From: Xylogone sp. PMI_703
Taxonomy: Eukaryota; Ascomycota; Leotiomycetes
Reading direction: 5' to 3'
DNA length: 64,000 nt
Assembly (NCBI GenBank): GCA_021399445.1
Contig: JAJTUQ010000001.1
Coordinates: forward strand, 5,580,001 to 5,644,000
The translations under genes and the position numbers were made by a program. Of the stretch, positions 33,553 to 45,226 are shown one piece after another (the first letter of the stretch is position 1; every line of letters begins with the position of its first letter). Below the pieces are notes generated by a model. The model was given only the letters and a program-made list of their open reading frames with translations, had not been told where the DNA came from and made no database searches.

Positions 33553-35561
33553 TCACAACTCAATGTCGATACCAAGGTCGATGGAACCGATGATATCGTC
33601 GTCCATCAGCGGCCGACGGATCGTTGGCAGTCCCTTCTCATCCTTGGCCTGTAACTTGGCTAGGTGAGGCAGTGGCGTGCCAGCCTTCTTCGCTCCAAGA
33701 CTGGGAGTTCCGGCAGAAGGAGTGTTGGTACCGCTTCGGTCACTGTCTTTCTTCGCGCCAAATGAATCTGCAACATCGTGCTTGAACTTTGCTCGGGTCT
33801 TGATACGTCGTGAGTGATCTTCTACGATGTTTTCACCTCGTGTCGCAGCAACTTCGGCGAGTTTGGTAGCTCGTCTCTCGGCAATCTGAGCTTGGCGGAC
33901 CCTTTCGGCGTTTTCTCGTCGGTGTTGTCTATTCAGCTCTGCTAACCGCTCCTGTTGAGTCAAAGTACCAGCGGCTGAGCTCTTCTTCTGCGATTGCATC
34001 GAGGTGCTATAAGCAAGTTTGGGACCATCAAGTGCATCAAGTTCCTCCTGAAGCTGTTTGATCTTTTCCTCATCACCTCGAGCTTTTGCCTCCTTGATGA
34101 GATTATTGAGACGGTTGCGTTCAATGGGAATGAATTTGTTGATCAAGGCGCCAGATTTCTTCAACTTCTCTTGCAACTCTTCTTCTGTCCATGAACGGTT
34201 TACAAGAGCGTTGATATCTGTGATTTTAGCAGCTAGTTTGGGTTTGGTGGGTAAAGGTACACCTTCGGCTTGACATGTTTGTTTATATCGATTCCACTCC
34301 GCCTAGAGAAAATCAGTACACCGTCATAATATTTCTTACAAGATTGAGCTCAAACCTCTGTAAATGGTGAATCGGAGCACGTTATAAACGGCCAATTTCT
34401 CTCTGCCTTTCCATGTGCAGCACGGACGTACTGGGTTGTCTTGATGTGCTTTCCATTTGGCGTCTCTATGGCATACGGTCTATCTTCGACAAATCCTAGA
34501 GAAATTAGTTCATATCAAAAATACGTAAAGATCGTACTAACCTTTAATAAGCGCCATTCGATAGACGTTCTGGCCCGTTTCTTTATCAACACCAACGCTT
34601 ATGCGAGCGTAGCAACCAGTAATAGCCTCGTCGAAACCTGGATAAAAGCATACCATCGCAAACCGACTTCTACCAACTCGAACTCGCTCGATATCATGTA
34701 GATCTGCCGGCTGGGCATCTTTGTAGTCAGGAGTGCGAGATTTCTTGTCCTTCGCTCTACCATCATCCCACTCCACTTCACTATCTCCCTCAGCATCGGC
34801 ATCTGAATAGTCGTCATGGCCGTATGTCTTTCGGTCTCTATTCCGCTCCTTGTCTTCATCCCGACGCCGTTGACGGTCGTTCTTTTCAGCTCTTGCACGT
34901 TTTAGACTATCAATACCGGTACTTGTCTCTCCGACCTTGCCTCCACCAAGTTTGGTCCGCTGGCGTGATGTCTTCCTTTGTGATTCATCCAGATCTGCAC
35001 TACCCGCTTTGCGCTTCTTCTCTTGTTTTCTAGTCTCAGCCTCGCGAGCGCTTAATAGTTGGCGCAGCGCTCTGTTCTGCCGTTCTCGTTCAACTTCTTG
35101 AGCACGTTCTGCAAGCAGCTCTTCACGCTTAATTTCAGGCATAGCCATGATCTCAGCTTTCTCAGCTTCGTTCAGGAATTTACCCTCAAGGGGATATTTA
35201 TCAGCTTCATCGTAAAAGTTCGCAGGAGATGCATCGGAGTCAGAATCAGATTCGTCCATAGGTGCAGAGTGTCTAGAGCCTGGTGATGAACTTCCCGAAG
35301 AACTGTTCACGGGATTAGTCGCGATCCGTTATGGTCAACACGTAATGCGAATAGGCCTTCAGGTAAAACATACGCTTCGCCCTCTTCTTCTGAATCATCT
35401 TGCCGCTTGGATCGCTTTTTGCTGCCGGATTTCTTTGATTTGCTTGACTTAGCAGTCTGTTTGTCCGGCGAAGCTGAACTTTCCCTGCTCATCTGAGCAT
35501 CCTCTTCATCTGAGGAAGCCTCGCCTGCGAGAGCAAGAAGCTCATCATCGATATCAGCCAT
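33553..35561 (-). CDS. RTF1: RNA polymerase II-associated protein Rtf1 (Paf1 complex)
   Basis: Four exons on the minus strand: 35561-35374, 35302-34542, 34495-34356, 34302-33553; product 612 aa. The introns (71, 46 and 53 bp) all have CTAAT/CTGAT branch words. The N-terminus is acidic and Lys/Ser-rich (MADIDDELLALAGE, then SDEEDAQMS). After the first splice come YPLEGKF and a long coiled Glu/Arg region. The Plus3 domain covers about residues 260-400: DLHDIERVRVGRSRFA, CYARISVGVDKETG, MALIKGFVEDRPYAIET, and WTEEELQEKLKK. The C-terminal part is basic and helical, with the Paf1-binding-type tail (GSIDLGIDIEL). Rtf1 works in the nucleus on elongating polymerase, promoting histone H2B ubiquitination and H3K4 methylation. 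It is divergent from COQ7 with 464 bases between starts. Confidence 0.94.
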
Positions 35562-36025
35562 CGTAACCGGCAGGTTTGAATGATATTAGCAAATTAAATT
35601 CGATAAAAGTGAAGTCGATAAGGTATACAATGGTATTCCTGATTTCTCTAGGAAGAGCGGCAAGGCCTGTCTCCAGGTGACGCTCTCCGAAGCTATAAAT
35701 TAAAAACAATTACTAGCTCGTCAGCTAGAGCGGAGGTAAGCTATGTAAAGGTGAAAAAGGCGATTCAGATGTGGATTGGCTCCTGCCTTGAGGAGATGTA
35801 AGAATAAAGGAGTTGTCTTGTTGTTGAAGCATCCATATTACTGTAGATGGAAGTCACTTAGCGTCATTCCGGGCCGATATTTATCCGACATCGCTATAAT
35901 ATCGTCATATGATAGGGCCGTAATTATCTCGTGTTTGTCTAGAAAGAATAGATTGGTTCTCTTGTACGCTCTATAAATTTGCCATTATAGATTGCGATTA
36001 ATCAGGAACACTGAAAAGTGTCAGC
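35562..36025. promoter_or_regulatory. Divergent promoter RTF1 / COQ7
   Basis: 464 bases separate the two start codons and must serve both genes. No clear TATA box is seen, as is usual for housekeeping genes. Confidence 0.5.
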
Positions 36026-36875
36026 ATGCAATTGCTTACTCGCAGCAAGCGCTCCGTACAGTTAGCTACAACTCTTCCTCTCTATGACTTCTTAGTACCG
36101 AATATACACTCTATGAGGCCGGTCCCGGCTCGACATCTCCCAATTGGTGCTAGATATTATGCATCTGTTGAGAACAATGGGCATAATGATAGTGGAACGT
36201 CTAGTAGACAATCGAAATCAGATGCTGGGACCACACATGGTCCTAAACCTCTGACAAAGGCTCAACGAGACTTCCTAAGCAGCGCAGTTAGCACTTCGAA
36301 TTACACCCTTCTAAATCAACTCTAACATCAATTTTTTTTAGTTACGTGTCAATCAAGCCGGCGAACTAGCGGCGACATTAATATACAAAGCTCAGAAGCC
36401 TCTGGTTGTCAGAGCACATCCGCATCTCCGGCCGTTAATGAAACACATGTATGATCAAGAACTGGGACATTTCAACACTTTCAACGAACTTATCGCTCGC
36501 CATCGCGTCCGGCCTACTGCCATGTATCCTCTCTGGACAGTTGCCGCTTCGGCTCTGGGATGGGGCACGGCTGTTATGGGTAGAGAAGCAGCTATGGCAT
36601 GCACCGAAGCAGTCGAGACGGAAATAGGAAGCCATTATAACGAGCAAGTTAGAGTGCTTTTAGATATGGCTGAGCAAATCGAGAAAGAGGGAAGCGAAGT
36701 GGGACCTGAAATCAAAACTCTGATTGATACAATTAGGAGAATTAGAGACGAGGAATTGGAGCATCTAGATCATGCTGTAGAGAACGATGCGAAGCAGGCA
36801 GTGCCCCATGATTTGCTGACTAGTGTAATTAGAGCCGGTTGTCGAGGAGCTATATGGATAAGTGAAAGAGTATGA
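36026..36875 (+). CDS. COQ7: 5-demethoxyubiquinone hydroxylase, mitochondrial
   Basis: Two exons, 36026-36286 and 36342-36875, are separated by a 55-bp intron (GTTAGC..TTTAG, branch CTAAC). The product is 264 aa. The N-terminus is a basic, hydroxylated mitochondrial presequence ending near ARYYAS. The catalytic di-iron four-helix part starts at LRVNQAGE (Glu95), then YDQELGHF (Glu127, His130), TEAVETEIGSHY, and DEELEHLDHA: the usual set of Glu and ExxH iron ligands is complete. COQ7 hydroxylates demethoxyubiquinone in the penultimate step of ubiquinone synthesis, on the matrix side of the inner membrane within the CoQ-synthome. It is tail-to-tail with phospholipase D, with 192 bases between stops. 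Confidence 0.95.
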
Positions 36876-37067
36876 TTGTAACTAATAGATGTAATACTAA
36901 AAAATGGCGCTCGCTTATATGCAAAGGACACAATATAACGCCTCCCACACCTTTTATGCTGGTTTACGCCGTGGATCCCAATATTAAGAATACAATATTC
37001 ATGGCAAATGATTAGTCACTGGATAGAGGTTAATAGTTGATTCACATAAGTTAGATGGCCAGACTTA

Positions 37068-40000
37068 CTAAATTTGGAGGGGTGCAACTTGGTCAACTTG
37101 ATAGAGCCAATGAGAGTTGTGCTCTTCTTGTTTGAGCCAGTCATATGGGAAGAGAACTAGGTGTCCTTGGACCATTGAGAGCAGTTCTTCAGCAACTTCA
37201 CGACTGAGAAGCTCATCATGCCCAGAGAAACCTTTACGACTACTTCTGGTACCACCCCGCCGTCGGTTTTTCACGGAGTGAACCGATTGTCCATTCAAAG
37301 GCTGCATTGTAGCTACCTTCTCTGATGGCGCGGTCGAGAATGTGGTCTTTCTAGTGGATGGTCTCTGGTTTGCTTTATCAGGATCTACAGCAAGCCCATT
37401 GTCGGTATTAGGTTGTAAGGGCGGCGCATTTCCAGCAGAAAACTCTCGTAATTCTGTCTTTTCATCATTAGCAGCTGCTTGTGTATTTTCAGCCGCGTCA
37501 TTGGTCGTAGCAGCTTCGGCATTAGCATTTTCAGCCCATTCTGCTGCTGTCCCCTTTGGATGGTTTCCATCTCTAGACTTAAGCTTCTCAGATATGGTAC
37601 CTAAGCCATGGCTAGAACCCGGAATATCTGGCCCATGAGTAAGTGCTCCTGGCGGCCCACTCTTTCCTGGAGCCTCTTGCATTTCACGCTCTTTACTTTT
37701 AGCCCCTCCTTGTGCTTGCGCAAATCTCTCAGCGTATGCAACAAACTCAGTGTATTCATGCCAGTTAGTAACTTCACTATCAGGGTTACATCTGAAGACG
37801 CGCCGGAAAATCTTCGTATTGTTTTCTGCGATTCGACGCCAGATATCATCAGCAAACGCATCATCAAGCGGATCCCGCATGCAGTCTTTGTCTACTTCGG
37901 CCATGGTAATATCCGCAGTTAACGGATTAAATGGTTTGGAATCGTTCGAAGTTCCAGGGACATTGAGGTGAGTCGGGGATTCGCTTGCCTCAAGATCAAC
38001 TGGCGACTGGAGAGGAGAGAGCCTAGTATGTTGAGAAAGCCCGGCGTGAGTAGTAGCCAATCGTGGGAGTGTAGATTTCGAAAATGCATCTGCACTCCCT
38101 TTATTTTCACTACCACTGTTGTGAGAAGAGCCGGTGACTGGCCTCATCGTTGACTTTCTAGGTTGCTCCAAGGATCCTTTGCCCTCTGTCGCGATGCCAT
38201 TAATAAGAACTTCGCGGCCCTTATCCGTAACAACAGAGTCTCTTCCCTTTACAACCCCAGTTTTCTCTGCCTCTGCCCATCGGTCAGGACCATCTCCTGC
38301 AACCTCAGCAGCGTGCTTAGGATTGTTCGTGACCCTTTTGTCACTAGTGACACTTTTGATTAGCTTATCAGGTATTAGGTTAGGATTCTCAGCCTCTTCC
38401 CAGTCAACGTCGTGATTAAAGCTACGTGTTTCTTCGTTTTTGATAAGAGTCGTCAAAATTGCTTCGTTCTGCTCCGTCTGCGCAGTTGTAGCTTGGCCGG
38501 CATCATCACCGTCCGGTCCATTGTAAATTTCATTCATCTCAGTTTGATACTCCTCTTCCCTATCCAGCTCTGCACGTCGTTCTTCCTCCATGACCTCATC
38601 GACATCCAGTCCAAGATGCTCTCTCATGAGCCGCATTCGTAGCGTATGTGCAAATCGGCCAACCAAATAAGGTTCGCCATCCATTTTGGACCAAATCATG
38701 TCCGTATCTCGCACTACTGCTGCACACTCAGAATCCCGAGAGCCTAGCATAGACCGTTCATTGATGTTGGCCGAACCAATCAAGGCGATTCTATCATCGA
38801 CGATAATCACTTTGGCGTGAATATAAAGCTGCTCTGTGACAAGCATCTTGTTGGGCCCAATTTGCCCCCATGACCTGAGGCTGTAAAACTGAACGAAATC
38901 CTCGGGCTCGATGCCGTGACTCTTCAGCCTACCAAAGATAGATCCTTCCCCTCGACAGATGCTGCGATACTGACACTGCATGATTAACCGGACGCTCGTT
39001 CCCTCAGGCTCATCAACCGTATTTTGAAATCCTGGCATAAGGGGAATGAGAATGACACAGCGCCAGCCTTCATTATTCTGATGGGCTCGAATTGCGCGTT
39101 CGACAATTGCATCGCCAATCTTGTTCACAATCTTAACGCCCATAGTTTCACAACTAGTGATGAAGAATTGGTTTTCCATATACACGAAATGCTCAGACTC
39201 TTCAATCATTTTGCAATAGGCAGTCATGATGCTGTGCTCGGTTTCGGTAAGGCCCATCGACCAGTCGGTAGAAGAACGCAGGATCTGCACCTCGCAGGTT
39301 CCTGTCAATCCCAGGGCTTCAAGATCTGCAGGATTATAGTCTGGCGGTGGTAGAAGGAATGGGGTTGGTCTGGTAGGCTTTCTACCTCTTAAAACATAAT
39401 TCCACCGTTGCACAAAGTGGCGAGTTAAATCCCTTGCCGGTTGACCTACAACCTGCATAGAAATATCGTGCCAGGGCATTCTCGGGACCTTTGTACGATC
39501 ATACATCTCCGCGTATGGTTCCGACAACTTGTAGAAATCCTGAATCCTGGGGTTTGAATAGTCCTTTCCAGGCCATAACTGACAATGGTCAGCATCCTTA
39601 GGGAGATCGGATTCCTCAAATCCGGTAGGTTTATCATCCACAACAGAATGTTGTGGCGTATCCCAACGTCCAAAACAAAGATCAATGCCACCAACAAACG
39701 CTACCGTATGATCCACAATGCATATCTTTTCATGATGTGCAAAGAAGAACTGGTTCTTTTTGAACTGGTTCGGAGATCTCTGGACGAAAACATTGGGATG
39801 CAAATCCAGCATGGAGAACTTTGTGTATTCGGAGTCAATTGGAATGGCCGCCTCAACATTCCTGTAGATGATGATAAAAATTTTAACACCTTCTCTTGCC
39901 TTCTTCTGAAGTAATCTATCAAGCCGCCATTTCTGACTTATAGCTGCTGGTCTGCGCATATATAGCTGCGGGCTAAGCCACCAATCATGAATGTAGATAA

Positions 40001-42437
40001 CATCCTTTGCCATATTGATAGCACGAGAAACATTCCACATGTAGTCTCTGCCATCCACTAGCCACTGAGCATAAACGCCATGTCTCACTGGTGCAAAGCT
40101 ATCAAAACGGTTTGGTTTTGACCATGGTGTTTGTTCTAGCATATAGGTTATGGATTCCTCGAATTGACGAAGTTGTCTCTCATTCTTCGCCAATAATTTG
40201 ACCTTCCTTTCCGAATTTTGCAGTTTCAATGTGTGGTGCTGTGGATGTGTAGCAGCAGTTTCTGCCTTCTCCACTATGTCCTTGGTCCGCATCTCCGTTA
40301 ATTTTCTGCGCTTATGCACTATTTCGAACTTGGAATCGACAAGATACACATCATATATGTGCATGTTCTCTGGTGAGTCCACGCATACAATATAACTATG
40401 TCTTACCAAGAACCATTTCGGGGAATGCCGAGCGAAGACATTTTTGGGTGTGAGTATTCTTCGAAAGTCTAGGCCTTTGGCGGATTGGATGACAAGGTAA
40501 CCTTCCTTCCCGTGATAGCTTCCTTCTGCAGCTAGACGCACACCTAGAGCAGAGAGCTCTAGAAATCTGCACAGCCTATTACTGTCAGCCCGGAAAATGA
40601 GCCATCGTATCATTTCCTGTAAGTATTGCTCTAGTTTCTTGCGCTGCTTTTCAGCATATGCTCTCCTTTGTGTTATGCCAGGCTGTTCGGCAAGAATTCC
40701 AGGATCCAAACCGCCAATGCTGGATTTCCTTCTAGGCATTCCCAGAGCCGCCTGTCTTTTCTTTTTCTTCTTCCCTTCATTCTCGCTATGAGTCATTTCT
40801 CCGGCGGTCTCCTCCACTCGCTCTGCTTCTTCTTCATCGCTATCACCAAGGCCACGGACACCTCTAAAATATGGAAAGGCTGATTTCGGAAACCTAGGCT
40901 GCTTAGGGCGAGCTTCATCACTGCGAAGTTGAATGTATTTGTCACTACTGGCCTGAAGCTTATAGCGGATATGTAGATTGGCGAAATCGCGAAGTGATCG
41001 ATTGATTGTCCACTTCATCCTATTCGATCCACTTCCATATTCGAGCTCAATTCGGAAAACCAGATGTCTCTCAGTCTCATTCGGATCCTCGAGACTAGGC
41101 TTGCTATCAGTAATCTGTAATTTCAGCTGTTCCAGTAGAACGGGGATTCGTTTATTGCCATGTTCGTCCCGCTGTATCATACTGGCCAACATAAGAGCAG
41201 CGGGTGCGCCTGCACGAAGCTCAGCCATAAGTTCAGCCGATTTCATATAGTCGATCCTGTGCTCTTCTTTTCTCTGTCCGAGCAGTTTAAGACCATGTTT
41301 GAGCATTCTCCATCTTTGGGCGCCAAAAGTCGCAGCTCGTTCAGCTCCCAGGAATGGTCTCCTGGGAGGTTGAACATCGCCGTCGGAAATGCCTCCTCCA
41401 CCACCTCCCAATCCTGTAAATCTACGGAAAGCAGTTCTCCTCGGTGTTGGAGTACCATCGGCTTCAATGTCTTGCTGGTTACTGCTGGTTCCAAATGCAA
41501 GTCCACTCGACACCCAAGAGCTTCCTCGCCTCCAAGCACTCTGATTGCCTAGACGATCACGCCCTTCACCCTCTGATAGATGACCTCTATGATCTATTGA
41601 GCCGTCTGTCACGCGACGAGATAGTGAGAAGTTCGTTCGGCCTGCGGCTGGAGAATCCGGCTGTCCGACTCTATTTCCATTTAAATGAGGCCTACGTATT
41701 CTCCTCTTCTTTTTCACGCGTGTCTCTCCTGCGGTTGTGCTCTCATCCCCAGTCTCCTCTGCATCAGCGTCCACATCGCTACCTTCTTCTTGTAACGTGT
41801 GTGGAAATCTGGTGGCTGCAGGTGAAAGAGGGGCAGATACTGTGCCACCCTCATCCAGAGGCGCTCCCATACTAAAACTCCGCCCGTGTGTTTGTAAACC
41901 AGTATTTGAAGCCAGAGCCCTTAACTTCGACATCAGAGATTGCCCTCGGCGGTCCTTATTAGGCGCCTCCCCATCTTCAAGCCCGAGAGAATCTTGACGC
42001 GTGTATGGTGTGGGATCCACCGCTGGATCTGGTCTAAGAAACTGTACGCTTTTTCGAGCTGGGGGTGTGGATGATCCTGCAATATTCGAAACCGGTGTGG
42101 GAGGTACAGGTAACTGATCATCGGCCGTTAGGTTAGAGGACTCCTGAGCAGCTCTGGGAGCATGTTCTCCATTCATCAGCGAGGTACTCCGCTCATCTTG
42201 CAAGTTACCTTTATTTAGGTAGTCACCCGGTTCACTAGAATTCACATTCGCCTTTCCATTCCATGCTATTGCAGACTGGTTGAGGGTGTTGGCGATCTTT
42301 AAAGCATCATCAGGAGTCAGCTCGGTTTGTAGACCAGAACGACGGACGGGAGCATCATCTGTAGCAGTCTGGGCAGGCGATCGGGACCTTGGACTTCTCG
42401 TCATCGGAGAAACTGATGCCTCTCTGGAATGCGCCAT
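37068..42437 (-). CDS. PLD1: Phospholipase D1 (Spo14-type)
   Basis: This is an unbroken 1789-residue frame from ATG 42437. The first 400 residues are Ser/Pro-rich and probably regulatory. A PX-like region lies near 455-600 (HLVFRIELEYGSG, DFANLHIRYKL) and a PH-like region near 620-720 (GKEGYLVIQSAKG, PKWFLVRHSYIVCVD). The two catalytic HKD motifs are complete: HHEKICIVDHTVAFVGG near residue 900 and HAKVIIVDDRIALIGSANIN near 1205. The C-terminal 450 residues are Ala/Glu/Thr-rich, then conserved again at the end (GHLVLFPYDWLKQEE). The enzyme splits phosphatidylcholine into phosphatidic acid and choline, binds phosphoinositides and acts in membrane traffic and sporulation. Lack of introns over 5.4 kb contrasts with its neighbours but no frame break is seen. 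It shares a 656-bp divergent promoter with the esterase. Confidence 0.95.
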   Translation of the reverse strand: MAHSREASVSPMTRSPRSRSPAQTATDDAPVRRSGLQTELTPDDALKIANTLNQSAIAWNGKANVNSSEPGDYLNKGNLQDERSTSLMNGEHAPRAAQESSNLTADDQLPVPPTPVSNIAGSSTPPARKSVQFLRPDPAVDPTPYTRQDSLGLEDGEAPNKDRRGQSLMSKLRALASNTGLQTHGRSFSMGAPLDEGGTVSAPLSPAATRFPHTLQEEGSDVDADAEETGDESTTAGETRVKKKRRIRRPHLNGNRVGQPDSPAAGRTNFSLSRRVTDGSIDHRGHLSEGEGRDRLGNQSAWRRGSSWVSSGLAFGTSSNQQDIEADGTPTPRRTAFRRFTGLGGGGGGISDGDVQPPRRPFLGAERAATFGAQRWRMLKHGLKLLGQRKEEHRIDYMKSAELMAELRAGAPAALMLASMIQRDEHGNKRIPVLLEQLKLQITDSKPSLEDPNETERHLVFRIELEYGSGSNRMKWTINRSLRDFANLHIRYKLQASSDKYIQLRSDEARPKQPRFPKSAFPYFRGVRGLGDSDEEEAERVEETAGEMTHSENEGKKKKKRQAALGMPRRKSSIGGLDPGILAEQPGITQRRAYAEKQRKKLEQYLQEMIRWLIFRADSNRLCRFLELSALGVRLAAEGSYHGKEGYLVIQSAKGLDFRRILTPKNVFARHSPKWFLVRHSYIVCVDSPENMHIYDVYLVDSKFEIVHKRRKLTEMRTKDIVEKAETAATHPQHHTLKLQNSERKVKLLAKNERQLRQFEESITYMLEQTPWSKPNRFDSFAPVRHGVYAQWLVDGRDYMWNVSRAINMAKDVIYIHDWWLSPQLYMRRPAAISQKWRLDRLLQKKAREGVKIFIIIYRNVEAAIPIDSEYTKFSMLDLHPNVFVQRSPNQFKKNQFFFAHHEKICIVDHTVAFVGGIDLCFGRWDTPQHSVVDDKPTGFEESDLPKDADHCQLWPGKDYSNPRIQDFYKLSEPYAEMYDRTKVPRMPWHDISMQVVGQPARDLTRHFVQRWNYVLRGRKPTRPTPFLLPPPDYNPADLEALGLTGTCEVQILRSSTDWSMGLTETEHSIMTAYCKMIEESEHFVYMENQFFITSCETMGVKIVNKIGDAIVERAIRAHQNNEGWRCVILIPLMPGFQNTVDEPEGTSVRLIMQCQYRSICRGEGSIFGRLKSHGIEPEDFVQFYSLRSWGQIGPNKMLVTEQLYIHAKVIIVDDRIALIGSANINERSMLGSRDSECAAVVRDTDMIWSKMDGEPYLVGRFAHTLRMRLMREHLGLDVDEVMEEERRAELDREEEYQTEMNEIYNGPDGDDAGQATTAQTEQNEAILTTLIKNEETRSFNHDVDWEEAENPNLIPDKLIKSVTSDKRVTNNPKHAAEVAGDGPDRWAEAEKTGVVKGRDSVVTDKGREVLINGIATEGKGSLEQPRKSTMRPVTGSSHNSGSENKGSADAFSKSTLPRLATTHAGLSQHTRLSPLQSPVDLEASESPTHLNVPGTSNDSKPFNPLTADITMAEVDKDCMRDPLDDAFADDIWRRIAENNTKIFRRVFRCNPDSEVTNWHEYTEFVAYAERFAQAQGGAKSKEREMQEAPGKSGPPGALTHGPDIPGSSHGLGTISEKLKSRDGNHPKGTAAEWAENANAEAATTNDAAENTQAAANDEKTELREFSAGNAPPLQPNTDNGLAVDPDKANQRPSTRKTTFSTAPSEKVATMQPLNGQSVHSVKNRRRGGTRSSRKGFSGHDELLSREVAEELLSMVQGHLVLFPYDWLKQEEHNSHWLYQVDQVAPLQI

Positions 42438-43093
42438 ACTGAACTCCTAATTGAGACCCAACCGGGTTACCGGTACCCAGAGCTATAGCTTTACCTCCTC
42501 AAGAGCTCTGTTCATGCGCTGTCTTACACCTCCAAATATCTGTGCATAGTAGATACTGAATAGCGAGTACTAGGTATTTGGTAAGTATAGCTCGAATTGG
42601 GTTTGATACAATCTACTGAAGTCGCGAGGGCTGTTTGGAGCTTCTAGCCAAGAGGAGACGTCGTGGACGATGTGGGCCAGAAACCAGCTTTTGACCGCAC
42701 TAATGATCCAACCCCGTATATCTGTGGAGAATACGGAGTGCAGGAACCCAGGCTTTTTGCACGCGGGTTCCGGACAACCTTAAATCTTTCACTGGAAGAG
42801 ATCTAATAATATATAAAAAGTAGACTCTGTTTGAAGGTGAAGTCTAAAGAATTATTTGAGCCTGGAATGTACTCGTACCACAAATCATTTAACTAATTTC
42901 CCCCACGTCCGAGCCCCAACGGTCCGTGAGTGGATGACGTCCAGCATAAGGAGACCCTGATCCGCCTAACCATGCAGTACAGCGATGCAACAGCAATATC
43001 GCTACCCCGAGCTAGGCGAGGGAAATCATCGGCTTGGTACCACATTTTTCTCAACACCGCCTATATTTTGATATCCACCTAATCTTCTATACG
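42438..43093. promoter_or_regulatory. Divergent promoter PLD1 / esterase
   Basis: 656 bases without a gene lie between two divergent starts. A TACGGAGT word is at about 42734-42741. Confidence 0.45.
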
Positions 43094-44364
43094 ATGGAAG
43101 GTTCTCAGGGAGTATATGCACCGATTTCAGAGAAAGTGTTTACCATAGCAGGAATTCTCACCTCTGTGTATGGATTAGATGAGCTGCCTGCGGACTGCAA
43201 ATCAGTATCTTGTCTATGGCTCCTCCACCCACGATTGCAGATCAGACAATACATGACCAGTGTTGCGTCTGACTGCATTCATGGCTGGAATCAAAGTCGC
43301 CCAGTGGATTCCAAAGTAGGTCTTATTGCTGTTGCATTTGATCAGAGAAATCATGGGACCAGAGAAGTTATGCCTCTCGCAAATCAAGCGTGGAAGGAAG
43401 GGAACCCTCTGCATGCCCAAGATATGTTTAGGTATGGCCCATCGTGTTCTTCACACCCTCGTCGTCCATTGTCACATCTGACTAGATCTAGCATTTTTCA
43501 AGGTACAGCAATGGACACTAGTCTGCTGATGGACCATCTTGGCTCTTATATTCTTTATGCGCCAGATGATCCACCAATTGACTATCACATGGCTATGGGC
43601 ATTTCACTAGGAGGCCATTCAACTTGGCAATTGTTTTTCAATGAACCTAGGATTTCCACAGCCATTGTGATTATCGGGTGTCCTGATTATATGCGTAAGT
43701 CCTATGTGCCTCTTTGAGTTTCTTTTTCCTCCCCTCGTTTGCTTTCTTTTTTTATATAGATTGCTATTCTCAAAGTGGGGTACAGAACAGGTTCAGGGGT
43801 GCATTACTGCTTAGTGGCACTTGCATGGAGAAAATGATTAATGCTTAACTATGTCAACTCCATTCCTTTGGCTTTTAATTTCCTACTCATATGTCCCAAG
43901 GTTTGATGTCCGACCGTGCAAGATTATCCAAACTTCAAACGTATACCGCCGATCAAGGATCTACTTTTTTGGGTAGTAAGGATTTTCCTAGGGCTCTCAT
44001 ATCCAGTGTCAAGAAATGGGATCCGCGCGGGATCCTATTTGGAACCTCAGAAGTTAACCCCAGTCCTTCCCACGACGAGCAAACCCATCTTCGTGGAACT
44101 CTAGATTCCAAAATCAAAGGGAAGCAAGTTCTTGTTTGCTCGGGAAGAGAAGATAAGTTGGTCCCATACCATAACTCTGAACCGTTTTTGAAGTTCCTAA
44201 AGAATGCAACAAGCACCTGGTATCAAGACGGAAAGGTCTACGTTGAAGATAACATCTATCCGGGTGTCGGCCATGCTTACAGCGACGGGATGAAGCAAGA
44301 TACCGTCCGTTTTATAAGTGATATACTTGCCGGTAAAAGCTCAAAATCTGCATCTAAGATCTAG
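43094..44364 (+). CDS. Alpha/beta-hydrolase, putative esterase
   Basis: Three exons: 43094-43431, 43492-43694, 43901-44364; product 334 aa. The first intron is 60 bp, a multiple of three without a stop, so the frame also reads through it, but the spliced version restores the continuous MFSIFQGTAMDTSLL. The second is 206 bp. The nucleophile elbow GISLGGH places the catalytic Ser near residue 149. The acid is likely the Asp of SGREDKLVPY (near 263) and the base the His of YPGVGHAYSDG (near 303), a complete triad. An early VAFDQRNHG motif forms the oxyanion area. There is no signal peptide, so it is probably cytosolic. The family handles carboxyl esters or peptides; the substrate is unknown. Its stop lies only 46 bases from that of the DUF218 gene. 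Confidence 0.86.
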
Positions 44365-44410
44365 GATTTTAGTTATGAAATAATGACATTTTCTCAAAGC
44401 TTCTTCCAAG

Positions 44411-45226
44411 CTATTCCCACGGCTGTTTAACATCTTGCAAAATTTCCTCTACATAAAAGTCGCTATCATCGTTTGAACGCAAAATAGTGACAACACGACT
44501 TTTTGCTCTGTCAACGCTCGAAGGGAAGTATTCTTGTGATACTTTCCAATGATTTCTCTGCCTTCTTTTTCCCCTCAGCTTCTCACCAGAACCCCACAAA
44601 TCATCCGCCCAAGCACGGTATCCACGTTCCAGCTCCCCCTTCCTCACATCCTCAGTTCTCGCTGGATCCCACTCCTCTGAGCCCTCTTCCATGTAAGGAG
44701 GATTAATACCAATGAACGTGGCCCTATCCTTTGGCCAACGGAGCGCTCTAAGGTGCAGCTCCATAAACCTGTCTCTCTTGAACTCATGACTGATGATTGT
44801 GATACTCTCCGGCCAGTGACCGTAAACTTTCCAAAATTTCAGAATTGAAAATGTCACGTTCCCAAACGAGTCCAGTGATTGGTCTTCCAGTAACACCCTA
44901 CTACCCAGCCCGCCTTCACCCGAATTGAGAATGTCAGCAGGTTCAATAATGCCCCAGAAGTCATTATCTCTGCAAAGGTCAAAATAAGATTCCGCTTCCG
45001 ACTTTTGGGTCTCTGGTCTTGTCTTTGAACCAGAAAATATAAGCACGTTTTTCTCTAGATCCTGTACTAGGAGTCGTAGTCCCGCTCGGATATGGGAGGT
45101 GAATGTACTTGTTTCGCCTTTCTGAAATGGAGCTAAGAGCCATTCTGCTTCATATAGCCCCTTTGTAGGTCCGCCCAGATAAATGGCATGGCAGCAGACG
45201 ATAATAGCGTTCCTTGGAGGTGACAT
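44411..45226 (-). CDS. DUF218 (YdcF-like) domain protein
   Basis: This is a single exon of 271 aa, ATG at 45226. The Rossmann-like DUF218 pattern is visible: an N-terminal strand with [13 protein letters not shown], then [24 protein letters not shown], the acidic [15 protein letters not shown], and [22 protein letters not shown]. In bacterial relatives this fold handles nucleotide-like or envelope substrates; the role of the fungal single-domain proteins is not established. There is no signal peptide or membrane segment. It is divergent from the tyrosine phosphatase (559 bases between starts) and convergent with the esterase (46 bases between stops). Confidence 0.85.
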   Translation of the reverse strand: MSPPRNAIIVCCHAIYLGGPTKGLYEAEWLLAPFQKGETSTFTSHIRAGLRLLVQDLEKNVLIFSGSKTRPETQKSEAESYFDLCRDNDFWGIIEPADILNSGEGGLGSRVLLEDQSLDSFGNVTFSILKFWKVYGHWPESITIISHEFKRDRFMELHLRALRWPKDRATFIGINPPYMEEGSEEWDPARTEDVRKGELERGYRAWADDLWGSGEKLRGKRRQRNHWKVSQEYFPSSVDRAKSRVVTILRSNDDSDFYVEEILQDVKQPWE

